Source: UBA2040 sp041674745 (GTDB taxonomy: Bacteria; Bacteroidota; Bacteroidia; Flavobacteriales_D; Crocinitomicaceae). From it: DNA of 64,000 bases. The notes under the pieces are model-generated. The model had not been told where the DNA came from, did no database searches, and saw only the letters and a list, made by a program, of their open reading frames with translations. This document shows positions 1 to 8,943 of the stretch, one piece after another; the stretch's first letter is position 1, and each line of letters begins with the position of its first letter. The position numbers and the translations under genes are program-made. The DNA is taken from assembly GCA_041674745.1 (NCBI GenBank), contig JBAYVD010000018.1, positions 7,184 to 71,183 of the forward strand, in the 5' to 3' direction.

Positions 1-1
1 A

Positions 2-364
2 GCATTATTGTCTTACAAAGGTATTTTGCACAAAAATCACTTATTGAAAGGGATTGAAAAAGGTGCATTAACTGCCGAGCAAGTTGAAGAGAAATTTGCA
101 GCTTGGTTAGCTGACAAAGAAGGAAAGGTTCAAGGAAAAGTTGAAAAACTAGGTTCTGAATCAAATGCTGCTAAAACGGCAAGATTGGCAGCTGAAAAAG
201 CAGCCAAAGAAGCAAAAGCCAAAGAAATTGAAGCGAAAAATGCTCCTGAACCAGAAGTAATCGAAGAAGCACCAGTGGCTGAAGAGGTTGCAGAGGACGA
301 AGCACCAGTTGCTGAAACTCCAGCTGAAGAAGCTTCTGAAACTGAAGAGACAACAGCAGAATAA
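2..364 (+). CDS. rpsP: 30S ribosomal protein S16, C-terminal part (5' end outside window)
   Basis: The reading frame is already open at base 2, so the start lies before the window. The first residues (ALLSYKGILHKNHLLKG) match the C-terminal half of Bacteroidota S16, which binds 16S rRNA in the small subunit. From about residue 60 the protein turns into a long Ala/Glu-rich acidic tail (repeated EEAPVAEE-like stretches) that is typical of the roughly 180-residue S16 of this phylum and absent from the short E. coli protein. rimM follows 14 bases downstream, the usual ribosome-maturation order. The call rests on this motif and on the neighbour. Confidence 0.93.
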   Translation, partial: ALLSYKGILHKNHLLKGIEKGALTAEQVEEKFAAWLADKEGKVQGKVEKLGSESNAAKTARLAAEKAAKEAKAKEIEAKNAPEPEVIEEAPVAEEVAEDEAPVAETPAEEASETEETTAE

Positions 365-378
365 GATTAAACAACTTT

Positions 379-903
379 ATGCAGAAAACAGATTGTTTTC
401 AGTTAGGTTATATAGCGAAACTTCACGGATTCAAAGGTGAAGTTTCGCTGTTTTTAGACGTTACTGATCCAGAACGCTACGCTACACTCGATGCTTTTTA
501 TGTGGATGTGGACAATAATTTGGGCCCATTTTTTGTGAAAAGCATTAAATTGAAAAACAAAGGATTTGCCGCCGTAAAATTGGAAGGTGTTGAAACTGAA
601 GAGGCGGCAAGAAGATTGCTTCGGAAATCCGTTTATTTGCCCCATCAATTGTTAGAGGATTTGGATGACAAACACTTTTATGATCATGAAATAATTGATT
701 TTAAAGTGATTGACGCCAACCATGGTGCCATCGGTAAAATACAGGATGTGATTGACTTAGCGGCCAATCCACTCTTGCAAATCATAGAAGGAAAAAGAGA
801 AATACTCATTCCACTTTTACCAGGATTGGTTCAAAAAGTAGATCGCAAGGCGAAAGAATTGCACATTGAGGCGCCTGAAGGCCTGATTGGTCTCTACTTG
901 TAA
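379..903 (+). CDS. rimM: 16S rRNA processing protein RimM
   Basis: This 174-residue protein has the usual RimM length. The N-terminal barrel opens with LGYIAKLHGFKGEV, the family signature. The second half is a PRC-barrel-like domain ending in LLPGLVQKVD and a short tail. RimM assists late folding of the 30S head and binds S19. It follows rpsP by 14 bases and precedes the methyltransferase by 3 bases, so the three genes are probably one transcript. The usual rpsP-rimM-trmD order is broken here: trmD lies about 30 kb away on the other strand. Confidence 0.95.
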   Translation: MQKTDCFQLGYIAKLHGFKGEVSLFLDVTDPERYATLDAFYVDVDNNLGPFFVKSIKLKNKGFAAVKLEGVETEEAARRLLRKSVYLPHQLLEDLDDKHFYDHEIIDFKVIDANHGAIGKIQDVIDLAANPLLQIIEGKREILIPLLPGLVQKVDRKAKELHIEAPEGLIGLYL

Positions 904-906
904 AAC

Positions 907-1611
907 ATGTCTATTTTTCATTTCAAGTATTTTTCTATTCAGCAAACCAATGCCGCACTAAAAGTGGGGACGGATGCCATGCTTTTGGGATCTTTTGTTC
1001 AAGCTGAGGGCAAGAAAAAGGCATTGGATATCGGAACAGGGACTGGTGTTCTTTCCTTGATGCAAGCACAGAAAAACAATGAATTGAACATCACCGCTAT
1101 TGAAATCGATTCAGCCGCTTGCCAAGATGCTCAGTTTAATTTTTCACAATCACCGTTTCCAAATCAAATCAAATTGATAGAAGGCGATTTCTTGAAAATC
1201 GATTTTCAAGAAAAATTTGATGTAATTTATTCGAATCCTCCATATTACCAAAATGCATTGAAGTCGGAAAATACATCGACCAACTTAGCAAAACACGTGG
1301 GCGAATTGAGTCCTAACTTACTCTGCGAAAAAGTAGCTACTTTGTTGGCCATCAAAGGGCAATTATGGTTGATATGGCCTTTTGATAAGCGTGAAAACTT
1401 TATTCAATCGGCCGCCGATAACGGACTTTTTTTAGAACAAGAAATTCAATTAGAAGGAAAGCCTGAACAGCCCGTTCGCTCAATTTTCTGTTTTTCAAAA
1501 AATAAAATTGAAAAACCGCAAAAACGAAATTTCGCTATACGAAATTCCAACAATCAATATTCAATAGAATATATTGAATTGACAGAGCAATACCATGACC
1601 GAAAGTTGTAA
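907..1611 (+). CDS. trmN6: tRNA1(Val) (adenine(37)-N6)-methyltransferase, TrmN6/YfiC family
   Basis: A class I SAM-dependent methyltransferase of 234 residues. The SAM-binding loop ALDIGTGTGVLSL sits at residues 39-51. The NPPY catalytic motif of amino-N6-adenine methylases is at 110-113 (SNPPYY). The start MSIFHFKYFSIQQ, followed by AALKVGTDAMLLG, is typical of the YfiC group, which methylates A37 of tRNA1-Val. The gene lies 3 bases behind rimM. The specific tRNA target is inferred from family resemblance; the methylase fold and adenine type are clear. Confidence 0.88.
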   Translation: MSIFHFKYFSIQQTNAALKVGTDAMLLGSFVQAEGKKKALDIGTGTGVLSLMQAQKNNELNITAIEIDSAACQDAQFNFSQSPFPNQIKLIEGDFLKIDFQEKFDVIYSNPPYYQNALKSENTSTNLAKHVGELSPNLLCEKVATLLAIKGQLWLIWPFDKRENFIQSAADNGLFLEQEIQLEGKPEQPVRSIFCFSKNKIEKPQKRNFAIRNSNNQYSIEYIELTEQYHDRKL

Positions 1612-1614
1612 TAT

Positions 1615-2190
1615 TTACGCTGTTTGTTTAATTAAAGTTGTCGCTTGAAGCAAGCCAATGATTTCTTTTTGAACAGAAACACCTTTGTCAGCATTGTACC
1701 ATTTTTGCAATTCCACTTTCTTTTCTTCGGTTGTTTTGTTTGAAGTGAGATTGGCAATATGAACTGCTTGTGCAGGTTCAGGACGAGGTCCCCAACGAAA
1801 CAAATCTGTACCAGTGGCGTCTCGCACAATTAAAATAGGAATGGATTTCCCTCCATTTGTCAAGTAATCATCAATTTCAGAGCCACTATCCCTTAACTGG
1901 ATCTCCAATTCGATTTTAGGGTTTAATTCAGCCATTTTTGCGATGAAAACAACCAAGTGAGCCGCATCTCCACACCACGGTTCGGCAATCAAAATCCATT
2001 TTTGTGATTCTGTTAAATTTTGCACTATTTCTAAGGTTTCTGGAAGTATTTCACCTTTTTTTACCCAGCGTTCTTGTCGTTTTTGGTTCAATTCTACATA
2101 ATGCCGTTGGTCGGCAGTGTAGGAAAGTGCTTGAGGCGTTTCGGCAGTTAAAATCGTGTCGAAAAGTTGAAGGTAGTCTGAAAATTTCAT
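1615..2190 (-). CDS. Thioredoxin-fold protein with a WCGDA site
   Basis: The thioredoxin-like core carries EPWCGDA at about residues 70-76, where classical thioredoxins have WCGPC, so only one active-site cysteine remains. A later PILIVRD segment supplies the usual cis-Pro region. This matches the Thioredoxin_9-type family, whose exact substrate is not known. I place the start at the ATG at 2190. An upstream TTG at 2220 would overlap a good -7 promoter box (TACATTTG, complement of 2218-2225), so it is unlikely to be translated. It converges with the methyltransferase gene, with only 3 bases between the stops. Confidence 0.8.
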   Translation of the reverse strand: MKFSDYLQLFDTILTAETPQALSYTADQRHYVELNQKRQERWVKKGEILPETLEIVQNLTESQKWILIAEPWCGDAAHLVVFIAKMAELNPKIELEIQLRDSGSEIDDYLTNGGKSIPILIVRDATGTDLFRWGPRPEPAQAVHIANLTSNKTTEEKKVELQKWYNADKGVSVQKEIIGLLQATTLIKQTA

Positions 2191-2283
2191 ATCAATATCT
2201 CTTTTCTCTTGAGACGTCAAATGTAACGTGACCTTTCAGTTTAATTCGTAACACGAGTTACATTGCCATCGAAATAAATGATT

Positions 2284-4728
2284 TTAGTATATCGAAGGAA
2301 AGGAACTCGGATCAACTTCATTTAAAATACTGTAGACTTTCTCAACAATGTCCTCAATACTCGGTTTTGAAAAATAGTCCCCATCCGTGCCATACGGCGG
2401 ACGATGGTCCTTGGCTGTTAAACAAACCGGAGCGGAGTCCAAATGGAAAAATGCTTTTTGCTCTTGCATGATTTTATCCAAAATATAGGCACTAGCACCG
2501 CTAGAAACGTCTTCGTCTACAATCAATAAACGGTTTGTTTTTTCCAGCGATTTTGCAATTGAATGATGAATATCGAAAGGTAAAAGTGTTTGAACATCAA
2601 TCAATTCAACATGAATGCCCAATTGCATCAACTGTTGAACGGCCACTTCGCACAGGTTGAAAGTAGAACCGTAGGATACAATCGTTAAATCCGTTCCTTC
2701 ATTCACTATTTCTGGTATTCCCAATGGTTCACGGAAGGCTCCGATATTCGTTGGTCGTTTTTCTTTGGAACGATACCCATTCAAAGGTTCAATCACCAAG
2801 GCTGGCTCATCAGCCGCCATCAATGTATTGTAGAAACCTGCGGCTTTAGTCATGTTTCTTGGCACACAAACATGCATTCCTCGAAGCGAATTGACAATCA
2901 TTCCCATGGGGCTTCCGCTGTGCCAAATTCCTTCCAAACGATGACCACGGGTAGAAACGATCAACGGAGCTTTTTGGCCACCACGCGTACGGTATTGAAC
3001 CGTAGACAAATCATCCGATAAAATCTGAATGGCGTACAACAAGTAATCCAAGTATTGAATTTCAGCAATCGGTCGTAAACCACGCATCGCCATTCCAATT
3101 CCTTGACCAATAATGGAGCATTCACGAATTCCGGTATCACCAATGCGCAAACTGCCAAATTCGTCTTGCAGACCTTCCAAAGTTTGATTTACACCACCAA
3201 TTTTCCCTGCATCTTCTCCAAAAATCAGTGCTTCTGGGTAGTTGTTGAACAATTCTCGGTAGTTGTCGCGAAGAATGAGTCTACCATCTTCCATGGATGA
3301 GTTTTCATCGTAGGTAGGTGCAATTGCTGCTACTTTTAAAGCGCTTTTGTCGGATTGAGAGTAGAGATGAGAACCGTATCTTACTTTGTTGGCGTTGATT
3401 TGTTTTTGGATCCAGTTGGAAAGGGCAATTTTACTTGAAATATTTTCCTCTCGCACCGTTCTCAATACTTTTCGCGCAATGGATAATATATCTTTGCGAA
3501 TCGGATCTAGGGCTTTTTCCAAAGTCTCAATATCCTTTTGGATGAAAACGCCGTTGCTACTTTCTGAAGCAACATTTTTGAGTAAGGTTAATGCTTCGTT
3601 GAAATCGATTCGAATTTCATCGGTCAATTCTTTCCAAGCAGCCGTTTTTGCATTGCGAACTTCTGTTTTCGCCTCTTTTTGAATGTTTTCCAAATCCTCG
3701 TTAGAAGCAATTTTCTGACCATCCGCATCAAAAGCTAAAATCCATTCTTTAAACTTGTTGATGCAATCAAAATCACTTTCCCATTGCAATCTTTCCGCTG
3801 ATTTGTAGCGTTCGTGAGAACCCGAAGTGGAGTGACCTTGTGGTTGATTCACTTCTTGAACGTGAACCAAAACCGGAACATGTTCTTCACGTGCAATTTT
3901 AACCGCTTTTTCATACGTTTCACATAAATGAACGTAATTCCAACCTTTGGTAATCAAGATTTCATAACCAGGCTTGTCTTTCGTTCTTTGCATTCCTGAC
4001 AAAGCTTCTGAAATACTATCTTTCGTCGTCTGAAATTCTCTTGCGACGGATATTCCAAATCCATCATCCCAAACCGACATGACCATAGGTACTTGCAAAA
4101 CGCCAGCGGCATTGATGGTTTCCCAAAAAGGACCTTCTGATGTAGAAGCGTCACCGATGGTTCCAAAGGCTACTTCGTTTCCTCCGTTGGTAAACTTTTT
4201 AAACGCTTCTGTATCTTTTAGTGTTGGATGATTTCGGTATACTTTTGATGCTTGTGCCAAGCCTAATAAACGAGGCATTTGACCTGCGGTAGGCGAAATA
4301 TCTGCAGAACTATTTTTTTGTTCCATCAAATTTTTCCAATCACCCTTTTCGTCGATGTTTCGTGTAGAGTAATGTCCGCCCATTTGGCGTCCAGCCGACT
4401 GAGGCTCTTTCTCTACATTGGTATTTCCATACAGACCAGAAAACCATTCTTGCACAGTCAATTGACCAATGGCCATCATGAGCGTTTGGTCTCTATAATA
4501 GCCGGATCGAAAATCTCCGTTTCTAAACTGTTTCGCTAGCGCAATTTGCGCCAATTCTTTGCCATCACCGAAAATACCGAATTTCGCCTTTCCGCCTAAA
4601 ACTTCGCGTCTTCCCAACAAGGAAGTCTCTCTAGAAATAACCGCCAAACGAAAATCTTCTAAAACTTGAGTCTTGAAAGTATCAAAATCGAGTGCAGCAA
4701 TTGGTTCAGAAACAGATTGATTTGCCAT
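2284..4728 (-). CDS. Fused alpha/beta E1 component of a 2-oxoacid (branched-chain type) dehydrogenase
   Basis: One 814-residue chain joins the two E1 subunits that are separate in many bacteria. The N-terminal half has the thiamine-diphosphate site GTIGDASTSEGPFWETIN. The C-terminal half (from about residue 470) has the beta-subunit signatures LIFGEDAGKIGG and LEGIWHSGSPMG. The enzyme decarboxylates a 2-oxoacid and passes the acyl group to a lipoylated E2, which is not in this window. This fused form is common in Bacteroidota and is usually annotated as 2-oxoisovalerate dehydrogenase; the exact substrate is inferred. The start is the ATG at 4728 (MANQSVSEP); 18 further upstream codons look non-coding. 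Confidence 0.9.
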   Translation of the reverse strand: MANQSVSEPIAALDFDTFKTQVLEDFRLAVISRETSLLGRREVLGGKAKFGIFGDGKELAQIALAKQFRNGDFRSGYYRDQTLMMAIGQLTVQEWFSGLYGNTNVEKEPQSAGRQMGGHYSTRNIDEKGDWKNLMEQKNSSADISPTAGQMPRLLGLAQASKVYRNHPTLKDTEAFKKFTNGGNEVAFGTIGDASTSEGPFWETINAAGVLQVPMVMSVWDDGFGISVAREFQTTKDSISEALSGMQRTKDKPGYEILITKGWNYVHLCETYEKAVKIAREEHVPVLVHVQEVNQPQGHSTSGSHERYKSAERLQWESDFDCINKFKEWILAFDADGQKIASNEDLENIQKEAKTEVRNAKTAAWKELTDEIRIDFNEALTLLKNVASESSNGVFIQKDIETLEKALDPIRKDILSIARKVLRTVREENISSKIALSNWIQKQINANKVRYGSHLYSQSDKSALKVAAIAPTYDENSSMEDGRLILRDNYRELFNNYPEALIFGEDAGKIGGVNQTLEGLQDEFGSLRIGDTGIRECSIIGQGIGMAMRGLRPIAEIQYLDYLLYAIQILSDDLSTVQYRTRGGQKAPLIVSTRGHRLEGIWHSGSPMGMIVNSLRGMHVCVPRNMTKAAGFYNTLMAADEPALVIEPLNGYRSKEKRPTNIGAFREPLGIPEIVNEGTDLTIVSYGSTFNLCEVAVQQLMQLGIHVELIDVQTLLPFDIHHSIAKSLEKTNRLLIVDEDVSSGASAYILDKIMQEQKAFFHLDSAPVCLTAKDHRPPYGTDGDYFSKPSIEDIVEKVYSILNEVDPSSFPSIY

Positions 4729-4899
4729 ATTTAGTCCATAATTTGAGTGTAAATTTAATAAAAATAAGTGTTTTTCCAGCAATCAAAAAGTGGATTCGCT
4801 GTTCGAAAAAGTGGAAAATGTCTTTGGATAAATTGGTAGGCCAATTGAAGTACTTAAACTATTTTTGCCAATACCTACTTTAATTGTAAATTTAGAGAC

Positions 4900-5007
4900 A
4901 TGAAAATCAAAGAAAAGTTTAAGAAATATGCGCCCTATTTTGTGGATGTTTGGCAGTATTTAATCATAATCGTCATCTTTATTATTGCCGCAATTTTCTT
5001 TCTTTGA
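4900..5007 (+). CDS. Small single-pass membrane peptide, 35 aa
   Basis: A short open frame of 35 codons between two large genes. It begins MKIKEKFKKYAPYFVDVW, a basic, amphipathic head, and ends with about 15 continuous hydrophobic residues (LIIIVIFIIAAIFFL), so it would make one transmembrane helix with the basic end in the cytoplasm. It ends 23 bases before the start of the next gene. A TATTTTTG box (4860-4867) lies 32 bases upstream but has no well-spaced -33 partner. The residue pattern looks like a real membrane peptide rather than chance, but no function can be named. Confidence 0.5.
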   Translation: MKIKEKFKKYAPYFVDVWQYLIIIVIFIIAAIFFL

Positions 5008-5030
5008 TACCTGAACCTAAATACAATCAT

Positions 5031-7370
5031 ATGATAAAATATATCTTCTTATTGACATTTTTTTGCTCCTTTGAATCGCTGGCGCAGTTGAATATGACAC
5101 AATTATCCAATATCAATTATCAAACTTTGCACAACGCCGAGCTAAATGATATTTGGGGGCATGTCGACGCAGGAGGGAATGAATATGCTATTGTCGGAAC
5201 AACCAAAGGGACTTCTATTGTTGAAGTTACGAATCCTACTTTGCCAAACGAAGTTTTTTGGCAAGCGGGTTTGACTTCCATCTGGCGAGATATTAAAACG
5301 TGGGGAAACTATGCTTACGTTACTACGGAAGCCCAACAAGGGTTGACAATAATTGACATGAATGGGTTGCCAAGTTCTACGAGTTTGCCGGTTGCTTTTT
5401 ACAATGGTCCAGCTGGGAATTTGTGGGCGAGTGCACACAATTTGTACATTGACAGCAACGGATACGCTTATATTTTTGGAGCCAACAGAGGAAATGGCGG
5501 TGTGATTATTTTGGATGTTCATACCAATCCAATGGTTCCAACGGAAGTAGGTATTTTTGATGATTGGTATGCGCACGATGGATTTGTTCGAAATGACACC
5601 TTATTTGGGGCGCACATTAGCGATGGATTCATGTCGATTGTGGATGTTACCGATAAGGCAAATCCAGTCTTGCTGGGAACGAAGATTACACCCAACTCTT
5701 TTGCTCACAATGTTTGGGTATCCAATAATGGAAATTATGCCTTCACTACGGATGAAAAACCAGGTGCCTACTTAGCGGCTTATGACGTTTCGAATCCTAC
5801 AAATATTGTGGAAACGGATCGTATTCAAAGTTCACCGGGCACAGGAGTGATACCACACAATACACATGTTTTAGACGATTATATTGTAACCAGTTATTAC
5901 CGTGACGGTATTACGGTGCACGACGTTTCTAGGCCCAATAACTTAGTGCAAGTTGCTAATTTTGACTCTTCGCCATTGGCCGGTGATGGCTATAATGGCT
6001 GTTGGGGAGTTTATCCATTTTTACCTTCTGGAAATATTATTGCTTCCGACATCGAAGGAGGACTTTTTGTGTTGGGAGTAACCTATCAAAAAGGATGTTA
6101 TGTAGAAGGAATTGTCACAGATTCGTTAACGGGTATAGAATTGGCAGGAGTTGAAGTAGAGATTTTAGGTGAAGTTCAAAAAGACCTTTCGAAGTTTGAT
6201 GGAACGTATGCGGTAAGCACCGTTACCCAAGGCATTCAAACAGTAAAATTTAGTAAAATTGGATACGTCACCAAAAGCATACAAGTAAACTTATCCTCTG
6301 GAATATTAATCAATGAAGACGTTCAATTGATGCCTATCCCAGTTTTCGGATTTACCTTAACTGTTTTGGATCAAGCGACCAATCTTCCTGTTGAAAATGC
6401 GCAAATTCGTATGGTGAATACACAAATTGAACACATTGGCATTACAAATGCACTCGGTGAAGAAGATTTCAATTTGTACTATGAGTCTATCTATACGGTT
6501 TTTGTGGGGAAATGGGGTTACAAAACAATTTGTACCGATTTGAACATTACGAATTCGACTGGATCGTTGACTGTTTTGGTACACAAAGGAATTTACGATG
6601 ATTTTACGTTTGATTTTGGTTGGACGACAACCAGCGATGCGGCAACAGGCGACTGGGTGCGCGAAGAACCAATTGGTTATCCCACATCAGCGAATGCCAG
6701 CGTGGACGCTCCGTTTGATTGCGGTGGATTTGCCTGGGTAACCGGGAATCACGATGTATTTAGCGAAGATGAAGATGACGTTGACAACGGAACGGTAACG
6801 ATTAAATCACCTACTTTTGATTTGACTACAATATCCGATCCTTACATCAATTTTGCTCGTTATTTCTATAATTTCTCAGGACCGTTTGCTCCCGATGATC
6901 ATTTGACTATAATTCTAGGAAATGGAACTTCTTCTGTAATTATCGATCAAGTTGGATCCGATACGGCAATTTTTAGAAAATGGATTTACAAAAGTATTCG
7001 TGTTGCTGATTTTGTTACCCCAACATCAACGATGGTTTTGACAGTTCGTACTTCTGATATCTTTCCGAATGTAAACATTACAGAAGCTGGTTTTGATCAT
7101 TTTTTTATTTCAGAGACTTCTCAATTGGAGGTAAAAGAAACTAATTTTTCTTCTTTTCAATTTAGTATTTTCCCCAATCCTAGCTCGGACAAGGTAATTA
7201 TTCAGACAGGCAATTTGCAAGATGAAATAGAAGTGTATGATGGCATTGGAAATTTAATTCAATCCATTCAATCTGGGGCCGAAACAAATAGTTTTTCTGT
7301 TGCCAATCTATCACCCGGCGTTTATTTTGTGCGTCAAGGAAATGAGAATGGTAAGTTTATTAAAAATTAA
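5031..7370 (+). CDS. Secreted LVIVD-repeat (choice-of-anchor B type) protein with T9SS sorting tail
   Basis: 779 residues from the ATG at 5031, which opens a clear signal peptide (MIKYIFLLTFFCSFESLAQ). Residues about 30-360 contain repeated blade-like units such as GTSIVEVTNP, LTIIDMNG and GIFDDWYAHDG, as in the choice-of-anchor B / LVIVD family of beta-propeller surface proteins. Two carboxypeptidase-regulatory-like domains follow (CYVEGIVTDSLTGIELAGVEV and a second near PVENAQIRMVN). The C-terminus is a type A T9SS sorting domain (FSIFPNPSSDKVIIQ ending FIKN). It should be carried to the cell surface or released. A longer frame beginning at 4950 overlaps the small peptide gene and lacks a signal sequence at its start. 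Confidence 0.88.
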   Translation: MIKYIFLLTFFCSFESLAQLNMTQLSNINYQTLHNAELNDIWGHVDAGGNEYAIVGTTKGTSIVEVTNPTLPNEVFWQAGLTSIWRDIKTWGNYAYVTTEAQQGLTIIDMNGLPSSTSLPVAFYNGPAGNLWASAHNLYIDSNGYAYIFGANRGNGGVIILDVHTNPMVPTEVGIFDDWYAHDGFVRNDTLFGAHISDGFMSIVDVTDKANPVLLGTKITPNSFAHNVWVSNNGNYAFTTDEKPGAYLAAYDVSNPTNIVETDRIQSSPGTGVIPHNTHVLDDYIVTSYYRDGITVHDVSRPNNLVQVANFDSSPLAGDGYNGCWGVYPFLPSGNIIASDIEGGLFVLGVTYQKGCYVEGIVTDSLTGIELAGVEVEILGEVQKDLSKFDGTYAVSTVTQGIQTVKFSKIGYVTKSIQVNLSSGILINEDVQLMPIPVFGFTLTVLDQATNLPVENAQIRMVNTQIEHIGITNALGEEDFNLYYESIYTVFVGKWGYKTICTDLNITNSTGSLTVLVHKGIYDDFTFDFGWTTTSDAATGDWVREEPIGYPTSANASVDAPFDCGGFAWVTGNHDVFSEDEDDVDNGTVTIKSPTFDLTTISDPYINFARYFYNFSGPFAPDDHLTIILGNGTSSVIIDQVGSDTAIFRKWIYKSIRVADFVTPTSTMVLTVRTSDIFPNVNITEAGFDHFFISETSQLEVKETNFSSFQFSIFPNPSSDKVIIQTGNLQDEIEVYDGIGNLIQSIQSGAETNSFSVANLSPGVYFVRQGNENGKFIKN

Positions 7371-7441
7371 TTGTTCGAGCTTACCTTAATTTGGCGGATA
7401 GAACTTAAAATGGATGTTTAACTTTACCCTAAAAAAATAAC

Positions 7442-8392
7442 TTGAACGATAAACTTGATATATCTGTTGTTGTTCCGTTGCTGAACGAAGCGGAATCACT
7501 TCCGGAATTGTTTTCATGGATTAAAAAGGTAATGGATGCGAACGCTTTTCGATACGAAGTCGTATTCATTGACGATGGAAGTAAAGACAAATCTTGGGAA
7601 ACAATTGAGAAATTGGCTGCTGAAAATGACGCAGTTAGAGGCATCAAATTTCAACGAAATTATGGAAAATCGGCGGCTCTTCAAAAAGGATTTGAAGCGG
7701 TAAAAGGCGATGTGGTGATTACCATGGATGCTGATTTGCAAGATTCTCCTGAAGAAATACCTGAATTGTATCGCATGATCATGAAAGAAGATTATGATTT
7801 GGTATCAGGTTGGAAAAAGAAACGCTACGACCCCATTACAAAAACAATTCCAACGAAATTATACAATTGGGCTGCACGCAAAATAACAGGGATTTACCTG
7901 CACGATTTTAATTGTGGTTTGAAAGCGTACAAAATTTCCGTTGTAAAAAGTATCGAAGTGTACGGCGACATGCACCGGTATATTCCGCCACTCGCGAAAT
8001 ATGCGGGTTTTACCAAAATAGGAGAGAAGGTGGTGGAGCACCAAGCTCGAAAATACGGAACAACCAAATTTGGTTTGAATCGATTTTTGAACGGTCCATT
8101 GGATCTTTTGTCAGTAGCCTTCATGGGGAAATTCGGCAAAAAACCGATGCACTTTTTTGGCGCCTTAGGCATGCTCATGTTTTTTATAGGCTTTGGGTTA
8201 GCATTCTACTTGGGAATACACAAACTCTTTTTTGATACAGGCAGTAAACTCTTAGCACAGCGAACGGAATTTTTTGTTGCCCTTGCCGCCATGTTGATGG
8301 GCGTTCAGTTCTTTTTAGCCGGTTTCTTGGCGGAATTGTCGACTCGAAATGCACGCGATCGGAATCTTTACTTAGTAGAAAAAGAATTATAA
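7442..8392 (+). CDS. Family 2 glycosyltransferase, dolichol-phosphate-mannose synthase/GtrB-like, with two C-terminal TM helices
   Basis: 316 residues. The GT-A domain shows VVVPLLNEAESLPEL near the start, the nucleotide-binding FIDDGSKDKSW, and the DxD-type motif MDADLQDSPEE around residue 98. Two C-terminal hydrophobic stretches (about 235-257 and 275-300) anchor it in the inner membrane. Proteins of this type transfer a sugar to polyprenyl phosphate. The only suitable start is a TTG at 7442, as no in-frame ATG lies upstream. It overlaps the next gene by one base (TAATG), so the two are translationally coupled. Confidence 0.9.
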   Translation: MNDKLDISVVVPLLNEAESLPELFSWIKKVMDANAFRYEVVFIDDGSKDKSWETIEKLAAENDAVRGIKFQRNYGKSAALQKGFEAVKGDVVITMDADLQDSPEEIPELYRMIMKEDYDLVSGWKKKRYDPITKTIPTKLYNWAARKITGIYLHDFNCGLKAYKISVVKSIEVYGDMHRYIPPLAKYAGFTKIGEKVVEHQARKYGTTKFGLNRFLNGPLDLLSVAFMGKFGKKPMHFFGALGMLMFFIGFGLAFYLGIHKLFFDTGSKLLAQRTEFFVALAAMLMGVQFFLAGFLAELSTRNARDRNLYLVEKEL

Positions 8393-8943
8393 TGGATTTC
8401 CCTTTCCAATCTTCATGGACGTTGTTTCTAGACCGAGATGGGGTAATCAATCAACGAATTTTTGGAGGGTATGTTTCTTCTCCTGAAACGTTTCATTTTG
8501 AAGATGGTGTTCCAAAGGCGATTTCTATTTTACGAGAACATTTCAAACGGATAGTTGTTGTCACCAATCAGCAATGCATTGCCAAAAATATTGTCACGGA
8601 GCGTAACTTAAATGAGATTCATCGTTACATGCAGGATCAATTGAAAAAAGCATCGACTTTTGTTGATGGAATTTATTTTGCACCAGAATTGGCAAACGAC
8701 CCGAATAATACTCGGAAACCCAAGCCATTTATGGCAATTCAAGCGCAAAAAGATTTTCCGGAAATAGATTTTGAAAAAAGTGTGATGGTCGGCGATACAG
8801 ATTCCGATTTGACATTTGGCGAAAATCTTGGCATGAAAACTGTTTTAATTCGATCAAACGAAAAAACGCAAAAACACGGCACGTGGGAATTCGATTCCCT
8901 CCATGCTTTTGCTCAAGAACTATTAAAAAGAAAAAACGCATGA
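8392..8943 (+). CDS. HAD-IIIA family phosphatase (GmhB/histidinol-phosphatase-like)
   Basis: 183 residues with HAD motif I FLDRDGVIN (nucleophile Asp14, acid Asp16), motif II VVTNQQ, a Lys in KPKPFM and motif III MVGDTDSDLTFGENLG. This is the layout of D-glycero-manno-heptose bisphosphate phosphatase and histidinol phosphatase. The cysteine-rich zinc loop of true GmhB is missing: the corresponding segment reads APELANDPNNTRKPKP. The substrate is therefore open. It is coupled to the glycosyltransferase upstream and overlaps the next gene by ATGA, which fits a sugar-phosphate role in envelope glycan synthesis. Confidence 0.85.
   Translation: MDFPFQSSWTLFLDRDGVINQRIFGGYVSSPETFHFEDGVPKAISILREHFKRIVVVTNQQCIAKNIVTERNLNEIHRYMQDQLKKASTFVDGIYFAPELANDPNNTRKPKPFMAIQAQKDFPEIDFEKSVMVGDTDSDLTFGENLGMKTVLIRSNEKTQKHGTWEFDSLHAFAQELLKRKNA

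Noticed and set aside
2191..2220. Longer start for the thioredoxin-like gene
   Set aside because: The TTG at 2220 is part of a good -7 promoter box, so transcription would begin after it.
2284..4728. The two-subunit E1 protein as an artificial fusion
   Set aside because: Both halves are complete, and the same fusion is normal in many Bacteroidota.
5142..5576. A 144-codon minus-strand frame opposite the LVIVD-repeat gene
   Set aside because: The plus-strand protein has a signal peptide, repeats and a sorting tail; the antisense frame is a by-product of its codon pattern.
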